64,000 bases of DNA, from positions 1 to 64,000 of the forward strand of contig CAJOEI010000004.1 in NCBI GenBank assembly GCA_905233465.1. The letters are read 5' to 3'. Positions within the stretch are counted from its first letter, which is position 1. Each line of letters begins with the position of its first letter. The stretch comes from an uncultured Bacteroidaceae bacterium (GTDB lineage Bacteria > Bacteroidota > Bacteroidia > Bacteroidales > Bacteroidaceae). The notes under the pieces were generated by a model. The model did no database searches. It had not been told where the DNA came from and was given only the letters and a program-made list of their open reading frames with translations. The translations under genes and the position numbers were made by a program. Positions 27,459-37,238 of this stretch are shown one piece after another.

Positions 27459-28583
27459 TTACTGTTTACCGTTTACGCCCCCTTTAGGGGTGGGGGCTGA
27501 GTTTGGGGCTTGGTGATAATAGCGTAATAATGATGCTGCAATAATGTCAGATGACCAGTGTTCTATGGCGTATATTCTGTTTTCTTTACCTTGTGTCGTT
27601 TCCGTCAATGCCCTTTGCAAAACACTTACAGCACTACTAAAGTCATGTGGGTCAAAGGTGAAATTACCTGTTTCACGCAATATCTCTCCTACGTTTCCTA
27701 CATCAGGTCCTACCACCACCTTTCCAGCATGGAAGGCCATAGGTAAGTTGCCTGAATTTAGGATGTCAAGACGCTGTATAAGTACTACGTCAGCAGCACA
27801 GAAGTAGCACTGCATCAGGTCATCGGGAATTACGTCGTTACAGAATTTGATGCCTTTGAGTTTATACTTACAGGTGTTATATAGCCGTACTGCCAGTTTC
27901 TTAGGGTTCCATGTGTGTAAAGTCTCGCGATAGAAGCCTGGCATGAGAAATAGAGCCTCTCCCCCAGCCCCTCCCCCATAGGGAGGGGAGTAGATACATT
28001 TGCTCTTGAGGTTTAGTATAAATTGGCGTTCCTCATTGTTACGGAACTTTCCGAAACTGAGGATAATCTTCTTATCTGTTGGAAGGTGCAAACGCTGTCG
28101 CGCTTCCTCCTGCGAGATGCCGAAACTATAAACATCGTCATAAATGTGATGAGGAATGACCACATGCTGGGCATTAGGATAATGGGATTGTAATAGCTCA
28201 CGGCTGTAGTTTCCCATGTGTACCATTACGTCTGCGTGCTGATAGAGCAGTTCATACATCCGCGAAACATTTTTATCCTTATTCGCATGAGGTTTCAGAT
28301 TATGTACTTGAACAAAGATCTTGATTTCTTTTTCCTTCAGTTGTATCAAACGATGACTCATGCGAGTTATATCATTGTCTGAGAATTCCTTTTTTTGATT
28401 GCCAAAAACATATTCCGGCCACTGGAAGTGAACAATATTACAATTAAACACATCATCTGTCCACAGCAGCTTAAGGCCATAGACGACCTCGCACCCCTGC
28501 TTCTGAAGGGCGTTGCCAAGCGAAGACACAAAATGATTGATCGTTCGCTCAGAAGGTTCCTTGACAACAAAATAGACTTTCAT
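27459..28583 (-). CDS. Glycosyltransferase (GT4-like) with in-frame repeat-derived insertion
   Basis: Start set at 28583 (MKVYFVVKEPSERTINHF; ATGA overlap with upstream GT). Segment CIYSPPYGGGAGGEALF corresponds to a GC-rich repeat. Confidence 0.75.
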   Translation of the reverse strand: MKVYFVVKEPSERTINHFVSSLGNALQKQGCEVVYGLKLLWTDDVFNCNIVHFQWPEYVFGNQKKEFSDNDITRMSHRLIQLKEKEIKIFVQVHNLKPHANKDKNVSRMYELLYQHADVMVHMGNYSRELLQSHYPNAQHVVIPHHIYDDVYSFGISQEEARQRLHLPTDKKIILSFGKFRNNEERQFILNLKSKCIYSPPYGGGAGGEALFLMPGFYRETLHTWNPKKLAVRLYNTCKYKLKGIKFCNDVIPDDLMQCYFCAADVVLIQRLDILNSGNLPMAFHAGKVVVGPDVGNVGEILRETGNFTFDPHDFSSAVSVLQRALTETTQGKENRIYAIEHWSSDIIAASLLRYYHQAPNSAPTPKGGVNGKQ

Positions 28584-29524
28584 TTGCTCTTCTTTAAGAG
28601 ATGATATAATTTTATCGGAGTCAGATTTAGGAATAACCATAACAGCATCTTTTTCTTGCGATGGCCATGCATTCGAAAGAAAGTGGTAAAAGCAGTCTGA
28701 TAACATTGCCACCCTACACGTTTTCTGTATTGCATCATCTTGCTGATAAATATATTTTTGTTCACCAGTTTGATGTCAGATTCTTTTTTGAAATAATTGT
28801 ATGACCATTTTAGGAAATCACATTCGGCCATGAGTTTACGTTCAGCTGTATGCCGCGACTTGTCTGGCGTAATATTCTGACTGCTACGACGCCAACGGAC
28901 GTGTGCATCTGGAATCTTATACATGCCTTTATTACCACAGAAGATGCACCATGTGGCTACATCACTGCCCCATGCCAGGTCAAAGTTCATGAAACCTCCC
29001 GATTGCACATATTTTTTGCGCGAAAAGACATTCTCCACCACATAGCTGCGATAGCGACCAGTGGTTTTGCCCTTGTAGAAGTCGTAGGCACTCAGTACTT
29101 GCGGATATTCTGGTAGTGCTTTCGTCACCTCGCCTTTCTCGTTGATTTCTTTCACATCGAAGTGATACAAATCATAAATTCCCTGCGTGGAGTCAATGGT
29201 CTTGAAAAGTTCTTCCACACAGTTAGGTTCCATCACATCATCATCAGAGAATAACCAGATGTAAGGCTCTCCCTGACTCAGGGCAATGCATCGTTCCCAT
29301 TGGGCAACAAGGTCTTTGCCACCCAGATTGGAATCAAATCGCTGGTAAACCAGTTCTATCTTGTCTTTGTATTGCTCAACGATATCACCTATCGGCTCAG
29401 GGCTACAGTCATCACCTACATACAATGTGAAGTCCTTGCATGTCTGTGCGACTATCGAGTCGAGCGCAGCAGGCAGGAATGTCGCCTTATAGGCAGGGAT
29501 GATAATCGCAAGTCGATGTTCCAT
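28580..29524 (-). CDS. Glycosyltransferase family 2
   Basis: MEHRLAIIIPAYKATFLPAALDSIVAQTCKDFTLYVGDDCSPEP...SDDD. Confidence 0.92.
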   Translation of the reverse strand: MEHRLAIIIPAYKATFLPAALDSIVAQTCKDFTLYVGDDCSPEPIGDIVEQYKDKIELVYQRFDSNLGGKDLVAQWERCIALSQGEPYIWLFSDDDVMEPNCVEELFKTIDSTQGIYDLYHFDVKEINEKGEVTKALPEYPQVLSAYDFYKGKTTGRYRSYVVENVFSRKKYVQSGGFMNFDLAWGSDVATWCIFCGNKGMYKIPDAHVRWRRSSQNITPDKSRHTAERKLMAECDFLKWSYNYFKKESDIKLVNKNIFISKMMQYRKRVGWQCYQTAFTTFFRMHGHRKKKMLLWLFLNLTPIKLYHLLKKSK

Positions 29525-29563
29525 TATAATCCACTAAAACCTTTAAACTCTTAAACTCATCTA

Positions 29564-30958
29564 TCACTTCCTAATGGCTTTCAGAATTAGACCAAGTTGT
29601 TGTTTACGAGTCCGATTCTTACGCTTCATAATGCTCAGCAACACGGCATATAGCAGTTTCCTCCGCTTTTCAGATTCTATCATCTTTATGGTCATGCCAA
29701 ACAGAAGCATGGTAGGATATACAGAACCTAACTCTCCTGTGCCAATTGAGAATGCAAGGTAGAGCGTAAGGATTGAAGCGCCCAAACCTGTTAAAGCCTT
29801 TCTTCTTTTACGGTTTCTCCAAAAATAGAGGAGAATGATTATATAAAAAGTCGCCCATAAAGTAAACCCAATAATGCCGCGTTCAAGCAGATAACCAAGA
29901 ATAACACTTTCTACACCATAGAGACCACGGATTGACTCTTTATCCTCAGCAAAATTACTGCTCCAATATCCTTTTCCTAACCCTAACCATTCATGTCCTT
30001 CTGTGCGGGAAAGTACAAGCATATATTGGGACATTCGCAGTTGTATGGAACTTCCTGCTGTCTCGCTGTTTTCAATAAAAACATCAGTCACCTTATTGAC
30101 TTTATCTTCAACAGCAGGAACAGTATAATATGACATAATCATAAGAATCATAGCTATCATGCCATATATCACTGTTCTGTCCAGCTGGAAAACCCACATA
30201 CTGTAACAAGCTATTGAAAACACAGTGCCCATCCAAACTGTGCGGCATCCACATATCAATATTCCAAATGAACAACACGTAAGGGCTATAACAAATGCCT
30301 TTTTGCTTTCTAAATGCCGATACCAACCATGCAAATGAAGTATTAACATGGCAGCACATATATAGCCATAATCAAAAGGTGACTTAAACATTGACTGTAC
30401 CCTGAATCTGTCACTTTCCGTAAAAACATCACCAAGAGCGACACCCTCATATATCATACTAGTCTTGCCTTCGGTCAAGGCATTGACAAACATGGCATTC
30501 TTATCTATGTAATTAAGCACACCAAAGAAAGTCAGCACAATCAGGCAATACAGCGAAACCTCCAATACAGGCTTTAATGACTTTTCATCCTTGACAGCCC
30601 AGAAAGCATAGGCGAGGGCAAAATACTTGAACAGGAGTTCCGATCGTATAGTTTCTTTGATTCCTGTGTATTGACTGGTCAATGCAGCTAATAGTGCAGA
30701 TACACTAACCAGAAGAAGCAGCCCCACAAGATAAGGCATTCGCCACAATTTCTTGGCATGTTGTTGCAATTGTTTCCATTCTGATAATAGGAAAGACGCT
30801 TGTAGCAAGAAGTTCGCATTGTGCAATGGCATACCGGGTATTTTCACCAGCGTCAGCGTCATAGCTCCCATGACGAGCAGAGCCGCCTTCCATTCTCGCT
30901 TAACGAAGAACATCAGTCCACAACACACCAGGGTAACTATGATGGCAATAATCTTCAT
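29564..30958 (-). CDS. O-antigen polymerase/ligase-like membrane protein (Wzy candidate)
   Basis: Many TM segments; ...HEWLGLGKGYWSSNFAEDKES... periplasmic loop and C-terminal TM cluster typical of Wzy/WaaL-like proteins. Confidence 0.8.
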   Translation of the reverse strand: MKIIAIIVTLVCCGLMFFVKREWKAALLVMGAMTLTLVKIPGMPLHNANFLLQASFLLSEWKQLQQHAKKLWRMPYLVGLLLLVSVSALLAALTSQYTGIKETIRSELLFKYFALAYAFWAVKDEKSLKPVLEVSLYCLIVLTFFGVLNYIDKNAMFVNALTEGKTSMIYEGVALGDVFTESDRFRVQSMFKSPFDYGYICAAMLILHLHGWYRHLESKKAFVIALTCCSFGILICGCRTVWMGTVFSIACYSMWVFQLDRTVIYGMIAMILMIMSYYTVPAVEDKVNKVTDVFIENSETAGSSIQLRMSQYMLVLSRTEGHEWLGLGKGYWSSNFAEDKESIRGLYGVESVILGYLLERGIIGFTLWATFYIIILLYFWRNRKRRKALTGLGASILTLYLAFSIGTGELGSVYPTMLLFGMTIKMIESEKRRKLLYAVLLSIMKRKNRTRKQQLGLILKAIRK

Positions 30959-30993
30959 TGTACTTTCGTCAGCATTTTAGCCATTAAAATTTC

Positions 30994-31710
30994 TTAATAC
31001 AGCCTTTGGGACTTACCTTTAAACTCATATCTTAGGTCGCGCGGACGCTCATTGACTTTTCTTGCTGGAATACCAGCAACAACAGAATATGGCTCCACAT
31101 CCTTTGTGACAACACAACCAGCGCAGACAACAGCACCCTCTCCAATATTCACGCCAGTCAAGATGATCGCATTACTGCCAATCCAAACCCTGTCACCGAT
31201 AGTTATCGGGCGGGTCGTGGCAGCAGTACTTCTAAAGTATGGATCTCGGTGATCGTGTGCCCCAGAATAGATAGACACGTTTGATGACAGATTGACATTA
31301 TTGCCAATGGTCAGTCCCCTTTGTGCTGCCAGCAATGCGTTGTCTCCGATGATGGTGCCGTCTCCTATCTTTAAACGATGGAGACCACGCACCTCTGTGC
31401 GGAAATGGAACACCACATGTTTGCCTATCTCAGCACCAAGCGCTCTATATACAAATTTCCGTATATGGTGCGAAGGGACAAGTCCAACTTGAAAAAGCAT
31501 ATACCTTTGCCATCCTTTCTTAAATAACTTTTCCCAATAGATGTATGGTTTATCTAAGGTTCTAATTAGCAGAGGGGCATCTTTACTTTTCCCCCATTTC
31601 TTCAGGATACGTCCATGAACAACCTGGAAGGGGAACACCGCGATGATCAGCACCCACTTTAAGTAGAGCAGTGAGATCAATATAGTGAGAATAATGATGG
31701 TTGTGTTCAT
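30994..31710 (-). CDS. Hexapeptide acyltransferase (WbbJ-like)
   Basis: ...YSGAHDHRDPYFRSTAATTRPITIGDRVWIGSNAIILTGVNIGEGAVVCAGCVVTKDVEPYSVVAGIPARKV. Confidence 0.9.
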   Translation of the reverse strand: MNTTIIILTILISLLYLKWVLIIAVFPFQVVHGRILKKWGKSKDAPLLIRTLDKPYIYWEKLFKKGWQRYMLFQVGLVPSHHIRKFVYRALGAEIGKHVVFHFRTEVRGLHRLKIGDGTIIGDNALLAAQRGLTIGNNVNLSSNVSIYSGAHDHRDPYFRSTAATTRPITIGDRVWIGSNAIILTGVNIGEGAVVCAGCVVTKDVEPYSVVAGIPARKVNERPRDLRYEFKGKSQRLY

Positions 31711-31713
31711 ATT

Positions 31714-32697
31714 TCAACTTTTCAACTTTTCAACTTTCAACTTTATAAAAGCTACGGGCAGCAATAAGTAGGAAAGAGGACTGGCTTTTAGCGTGTCCTT
31801 TCTAAGCTGCCTGTCTTTTTTCTGTAGAGCCCTCCTGAGGATAAGTGTCGTGAGATGAAAGCGTTGACCTATCGACAACGGTTTGCACTGCCCGTTTATC
31901 ACTAATCCGGCATAGTAACGGTAAATATCCTGAGCCCAGTGTACCCCTTTCCGCAGACCCGATGCGATCATTCCGCTCTCAAGCGATCGGTAACATGACG
32001 TCTGTTCCGGCAACCAGATGAAGTCACCCATCAGGGCGGCACTCATGGTAAGGGCAAAATCCAGCTTTACAGGGCGATTCGCGTATGATTCGGATTCCCA
32101 CACTTTATAACGGTACATGGTAGTGAGCGTCATGATGTAGTTCCCATAACGGAGCAAGGTTGGCAGGTTGTCGCCAGAATGGGAACACCCAGGAAACTTT
32201 TCTATAATCGGTCTGCTTATCGGATTACCTTCACCATCAATAACCAGAAAGTTGGTATAGACCATTACCGCCTGAGGGTTGGCATCCAGTGCATCGGCCT
32301 GCTTTTGCAGTTTGTGTTCGTCTATCCAATAGTCATCACCTTCACATAAGGCCACATATTCTGACTCTTCCATCCACGGCTCGGCATACTTTAGCGGCAT
32401 CTTGCCCTGACTGTAGTGGTTTTCCTTTAGTAGATACACCACAAAGTGACAGTTGTGATTCTCCATACTACGGGCTACTAACTGACGATAATCAGTTGTT
32501 ACGCTCTCTTCTGCCTTTTCAAAGTTTTCAAGCAAATAGTGCTCGATGACGGCTTGGTTGCCGTCCTTGCTGGCATCATCAAAGATGACACAGACAAAAG
32601 GAAAGTTGGTCTTCTGTAGGATGAAACCATTCATCGTATCCGTGACGTATGGCGCATGATTAAACGTGGCACATTTCACACAGACCTTATACTTCAT
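31714..32697 (-). CDS. Glycosyltransferase family 2
   Basis: MKYKVCVKCATFNHAPYVTDTMNGFILQKTNFPFVCVIFDDASKDG...CEGDDYW. Confidence 0.9.
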   Translation of the reverse strand: MKYKVCVKCATFNHAPYVTDTMNGFILQKTNFPFVCVIFDDASKDGNQAVIEHYLLENFEKAEESVTTDYRQLVARSMENHNCHFVVYLLKENHYSQGKMPLKYAEPWMEESEYVALCEGDDYWIDEHKLQKQADALDANPQAVMVYTNFLVIDGEGNPISRPIIEKFPGCSHSGDNLPTLLRYGNYIMTLTTMYRYKVWESESYANRPVKLDFALTMSAALMGDFIWLPEQTSCYRSLESGMIASGLRKGVHWAQDIYRYYAGLVINGQCKPLSIGQRFHLTTLILRRALQKKDRQLRKDTLKASPLSYLLLPVAFIKLKVEKLKS

Positions 32698-34136
32698 TTC
32701 TTCTTCCGTTTTTTTAGAATTTCCCTGATTTCTTTATATTCATTCATCTTGAACAACTTGCAGAGGGTGAAGAACACAGCCGTTCCCACAACAAGCTGCA
32801 AGGGCAGGATAATCCAGTAGCTCTGTGGCAGGTATTTCAAGAACCATACCGACAGGGCAATAACTGTTGCCAAAGTGTAGGAGGGGGCAATGTCGCGCAA
32901 CTGCATCCATGAACTGTAACCCAACAGACGGCCTGAGTAGTAGGAGTTGAGGAAATAGGCTATGATGCCAACTAATATGTTTGCCCAGAGCATGGGGATA
33001 ATACCGATGAAGGCACCGACGAACAGCGGAACCAAGGCAATCACTTTCTTGACAACTTCCAGACCAAGGAACAGGTCACTGCGCCCCTGCACCTGTAGCA
33101 TGTTCAGGTTGATGGCATGCAACGGATAGAGCGTGCTGCTCAAGCAGATAAGTGGCAGATAGGTGGATGCCTCATGCCATTTGGGGCCTATCATGCAATA
33201 GATGAGCGGTTCGCTGACTGCACCGAGGAAGAATAGCGTCACGGCGGTGATGAACATACTGGTGCGGATGATGCGACGATAGGCGCTGACCATGCGCCCC
33301 TTGTCGTCCTGTATGCTGCTTAGCACGGGGTAGGTGACGCGCTGGACTACCGTTGTCAAGTTCGACGAGAACAATTTTGCATAGTGTTGAGCGCGGGTAT
33401 ATTGCCCCAAGGTGGCTGGATTATAGAATTTACCTACTACTACCTGATACAACTCCTTCCACACGGTATCCAAGAGAGCACTCACCATCATCTTCCATCC
33501 AAAGCCAAACAGGTTGTGGAAGCTTTCGGTAGAGAAACGCAGCCGTGGCAACCACCTATTATATATATATAGTTGTATTGTTCGCAATGCATGAGACATC
33601 AGTTGCTGGGCCACCAACGCCCATACGCCGAAACCTATCAAAGCCAAGATGATGCCTGTCACACCGCTAATGGCTGTTGACACAAGCGTAATCTTGGTCT
33701 GCGTCTTGAAGTCAATGCGCTTGGTCAGGCGTGTCTGCTGTACCATGCCCAAGGCCCCGATGATTAGACCTAACGATGAAACCCTAACCAGAGGTATGAG
33801 TTCATCCCGACTGAAAAAGTCGGCTATCAGCGGGGCGCAGACAAACACCACGACATAGAGCAGCAAACTCATGCCAAGGTTGCAGATGAACGCCGTGTTG
33901 AAGTCATCGTCGGTAGCGTCTTTCTTGCGTATCAAAGCAGTGGTAAAGCCGCCGTTGACAAGGGCTGTGCAGACCATCGTGAAGATGCTCACGAGTCCCA
34001 GAAGCCCATAGTCATCGGGTGACAAGAGTCGGGCCAGCACGATGCCAATGAAAAACTGCATACCGTAGCGGGCAGCGTTATCTAATGCTGACCACCCTAA
34101 GCCCTTCACCGTTTTATGTTTCAGCGATTCTGACAT
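32694..34136 (-). CDS. Lipopolysaccharide/capsule flippase (Wzx, RfbX-like)
   Basis: MSESLKHKTVKGLGWSALDNAARYGMQFFIGIVLARLLSPDDYGLLGLVSIFTMV..., multi-TM. Confidence 0.92.
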   Translation of the reverse strand: MSESLKHKTVKGLGWSALDNAARYGMQFFIGIVLARLLSPDDYGLLGLVSIFTMVCTALVNGGFTTALIRKKDATDDDFNTAFICNLGMSLLLYVVVFVCAPLIADFFSRDELIPLVRVSSLGLIIGALGMVQQTRLTKRIDFKTQTKITLVSTAISGVTGIILALIGFGVWALVAQQLMSHALRTIQLYIYNRWLPRLRFSTESFHNLFGFGWKMMVSALLDTVWKELYQVVVGKFYNPATLGQYTRAQHYAKLFSSNLTTVVQRVTYPVLSSIQDDKGRMVSAYRRIIRTSMFITAVTLFFLGAVSEPLIYCMIGPKWHEASTYLPLICLSSTLYPLHAINLNMLQVQGRSDLFLGLEVVKKVIALVPLFVGAFIGIIPMLWANILVGIIAYFLNSYYSGRLLGYSSWMQLRDIAPSYTLATVIALSVWFLKYLPQSYWIILPLQLVVGTAVFFTLCKLFKMNEYKEIREILKKRKKK

Positions 34137-34140
34137 CTGA

Positions 34141-34863
34141 TCATAAGAAATGATAACGGTTCAGCATGTCGTGCAACTCGTCGCGAGAGCAGAACATCAT
34201 CAGGTCGATGATGCTCAGGTCGGGAATGAACTCATCGGAGAACTGCTTGTAGCAGATGTCCTCGTTACGACGCAGGAAGCTGAGGTTGATGCCCATCTCG
34301 CGGAAAGCATCCTTGTCGTAGTAGCCCATGCCGGCACCGGAGGGGTTGATGTAATCAGTGAAGCCGAAGTGTTCGCAAGTGCGACTGATAATCTCAGGAG
34401 CACGGTACTCCCAGCGGTCTGACACCTCTGTGAGCATCCTGAATTCCGTCTTGATACCTAAATATTCGGCCACGGATTGCAGTTGCTTGACGAGATAGCG
34501 CGTCAGGTCGGGTTCCTCATCTAATAGGATAGGCTTGATGACTTCCATCGCCTCGCTGTAGTGTGGTGCTTTGCCATAGTAGAACTTCAGCACCCGACAG
34601 AGGTATTCTGCCTGTTTGCGGCTGACCACCCGTTTCGTCTCATAGATAAGGTGATTGCAGGAGGCGTGGCTGACTTCGATGCCGAAGTACTGCGGCTGGC
34701 CTCCTTCACCCAAGATGCGGTTGCGGTTGATCCAGCCGTGCTTAATATAGTGTACACTGTCGCCAACAACAAACATGTCGGCAGCATGGATGAGCTGCCA
34801 GTAGCCGATGTACGGAAAGAAGTACGGCTGCATGATGGCGATATAACGTTTTCCGTCAATCAT
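34141..34863 (-). CDS. WbqC family protein
   Basis: MIDGKRYIAIMQPYFFPYIGYWQLIHAADMFVVGDSVHYIKHGWINRNRIL. Confidence 0.93.
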   Translation of the reverse strand: MIDGKRYIAIMQPYFFPYIGYWQLIHAADMFVVGDSVHYIKHGWINRNRILGEGGQPQYFGIEVSHASCNHLIYETKRVVSRKQAEYLCRVLKFYYGKAPHYSEAMEVIKPILLDEEPDLTRYLVKQLQSVAEYLGIKTEFRMLTEVSDRWEYRAPEIISRTCEHFGFTDYINPSGAGMGYYDKDAFREMGINLSFLRRNEDICYKQFSDEFIPDLSIIDLMMFCSRDELHDMLNRYHFL

Positions 34864-34875
34864 AACAATAAAGGA

Positions 34876-36156
34876 TTAGTTTATATTTAATGTGCGTGGA
34901 TAATCCAGCAATAGCGACTGTTTATTCTCATCCTCTATTTCGAGGATACTGAGAATGGTGTTGATATGCTGGTATAGTTCCTGCTGACTGCTGGCTCGTA
35001 CAAAGATGCGGCATAGCACTTGCAGGAAGATGCCGGAGTACTGCATGGTATCACCCTCATAGTAATATTGGTACAAGCTATAGACATGCGGCAACTGCCT
35101 CACATCATCTATTCCACTGATGGTATGGATATGACCATTTTTCAGACCGATGCAGATGGTGGCATAGCAACCGTGAAGAGGTTCTGCAAGCGATGAGAAG
35201 TCGTCTCCAAATTGTGCTGTCAGTGCATGTTGCATATAGCAGGCCACAAGGTCGATGCCCTTGTCCTCATGTACCACACGGAAGTCCATACCGCCGCTGA
35301 GACGGAAGGCGTTGTCCATGATATAGGGCACGCCATCGCTGATGATGCCCTGGAACATGCAGGAACCGTTGCTCACGCCGAGATCATCAAACAATTGCGA
35401 CATGGGCTGATATAGAGTGTTGATGATGTCAGCCTCAGGCGAAGGGTATAGGTCGAGGAAGGGCTGGCGGGGAGACTGGCCAATTGCCGGGTAGAACACA
35501 CGTCCCTTGGTATAGGGGAAATACGACTTCCCGTTCTGCCGCCATATCTCAAACTGGAAATAAGGACCCTCGAGAAATTTCTCACAGAGGTATTCACCCA
35601 CGGTGGAGTTCTGGATGGCCTTCGCCACGGCCTCTTTCATCTCTGTGCGGTCGTGGCACACGGTGATGCCAAAGGAACCGCCGTTATCGACAGGCTTGAC
35701 GATGACGGGGAAAGGAATGTCTTCATCCTCCAAGCGGTAGGCGGGGATGGCGGGCATACCGTAACGAATGCAAGCCTCTTTGAAGTGCTGCTTGTTCATC
35801 AGCACATCCCATTGGTGGGGCGTGGCATAGTAGTGGAAGCCTGTCTTCCCAATCCAGCCCACTGACTTTCGGATGACCATTTCGCCCGAGCAGGACAGCA
35901 GGCCGTCGATGTGCTTCTCCTTGAAGAACGGCAGCATCACGGACTCGTCTGTGCAGTCCAGATAATACTGTTCGTCAGAAACCTGATGCATCGGAGCCTC
36001 TGGCACATTGCCCACAGACACCAGCACGATACCGTGCCGACGGGCAAAGGCTGTCACTTCCTCTGTCACATTGTTGGCTCCGAATACGGCGAGCCGTTTG
36101 CCTTTCATTGCTTCATATATCTTCATTAAGAATTCTCGTATACTTGATGGCTCCAA
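34876..36156 (-). CDS. ATP-grasp domain protein
   Basis: ...PFPVIVKPVDNGGSFGITVCHDRTEMKEAVAKA...; EKFLEGPYFQFE; MDNAFRLSGGMDF. Confidence 0.85.
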   Translation of the reverse strand: MEPSSIREFLMKIYEAMKGKRLAVFGANNVTEEVTAFARRHGIVLVSVGNVPEAPMHQVSDEQYYLDCTDESVMLPFFKEKHIDGLLSCSGEMVIRKSVGWIGKTGFHYYATPHQWDVLMNKQHFKEACIRYGMPAIPAYRLEDEDIPFPVIVKPVDNGGSFGITVCHDRTEMKEAVAKAIQNSTVGEYLCEKFLEGPYFQFEIWRQNGKSYFPYTKGRVFYPAIGQSPRQPFLDLYPSPEADIINTLYQPMSQLFDDLGVSNGSCMFQGIISDGVPYIMDNAFRLSGGMDFRVVHEDKGIDLVACYMQHALTAQFGDDFSSLAEPLHGCYATICIGLKNGHIHTISGIDDVRQLPHVYSLYQYYYEGDTMQYSGIFLQVLCRIFVRASSQQELYQHINTILSILEIEDENKQSLLLDYPRTLNIN

Positions 36157-36185
36157 TATCTGATATTACCCCTGTTTTCTAAATT

Positions 36186-37238
36186 TTATCGTTTTCCTCT
36201 CAGTTGCCACGCGCCACACATATTCCATCGGTCCGTAACAGAAATACTGTAGCCAGACATAGCTGAAGATGGCTTGCGTACATAGACTGCTCCAAAAATC
36301 AGCAAGACATCCCATAGGCTATAGGGCAATACACCAGTGGTAAACTGCCATATCACGCAGACACCGATAATTCCCTGCATGGAATAGTTTGTGAGTCCCA
36401 ACTTACCGTAAGGTTCCAGCAGACGCAATATCGACTGGATAGTTTGACTGTGGTAATATACATAGATAACCGTAGAGGCGTAGGCAAAAGTAGCGGCGTA
36501 TGTGTTCAACAGTTTGAAAAAATAGTGCAACTTCCTTATGTCGGGCAACGCAAACGATATCAGATAGATAACCCAAAATACCAGAATCACTTTCCAGGTC
36601 ACGACCTTGTCAAGTTTCTCTATATACCCCTTGACTGCAAGCCAATAGCCCAACACAAGAAATGCGTATGGGCCGAAGATACCTCTGTTCAGGATACCCC
36701 TCAGATAGTCTTGCACAGCGTTGGGATAGCTTAACACATCCATGAAACTACCCTCCCCATCGTACCTGTTGACGGTATTCAAGCCAAACAGGATATTACC
36801 AATTTTGAACTTATGCAATTCGTATGCGACAAGAATCAGCAGGCAGAAGAATGCGAGAATATATCTGGGCTTCAGGTACCTGACTGGTACGAGCATCATT
36901 CCGCAGATGCCGTACCACATCAGTGCATCATAGGTGAAGAACACCTTATTAACCAAGCCTATCAGCATCAGCAGGAAACAACGCCAAAGGAACTTCCCGC
37001 TTGTGTTCTGTGGATTGCGAAGAATAAGGAAGAAACTCACACCGAAAAGCATCGCAAAGATGGTGTTGCACTTGCCCAACAAGAAGGTTTTAATGAACCA
37101 TGTCAATCCCTCGTCAATGCCAGAGGTCGGCTCCAGCACCCCTCGTCCGAAGCCATCGAAGGCATGGACGGTGATGATGCCCAGAAGGGTAATGGCCCGA
37201 AGTGCATCAATAGAAGTAATGCGGCTATTATTTTTCAT
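36186..37238 (-). CDS. DUF418-like membrane acyltransferase, apparently frameshifted near the 3' end
   Basis: MKNNSRITSIDALRAITLLGIITVHAFDGFG...IFAMLFGVSFFLILR. Alternate frame from ~36280 to 36166 reads QAIFSYVWLQYFCYGPMEYVWRVATERKTIKFRKQG*, typical of a DUF418 C-terminus. Confidence 0.78.
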   Translation of the reverse strand: MKNNSRITSIDALRAITLLGIITVHAFDGFGRGVLEPTSGIDEGLTWFIKTFLLGKCNTIFAMLFGVSFFLILRNPQNTSGKFLWRCFLLMLIGLVNKVFFTYDALMWYGICGMMLVPVRYLKPRYILAFFCLLILVAYELHKFKIGNILFGLNTVNRYDGEGSFMDVLSYPNAVQDYLRGILNRGIFGPYAFLVLGYWLAVKGYIEKLDKVVTWKVILVFWVIYLISFALPDIRKLHYFFKLLNTYAATFAYASTVIYVYYHSQTIQSILRLLEPYGKLGLTNYSMQGIIGVCVIWQFTTGVLPYSLWDVLLIFGAVYVRKPSSAMSGYSISVTDRWNMCGAWQLRGKR

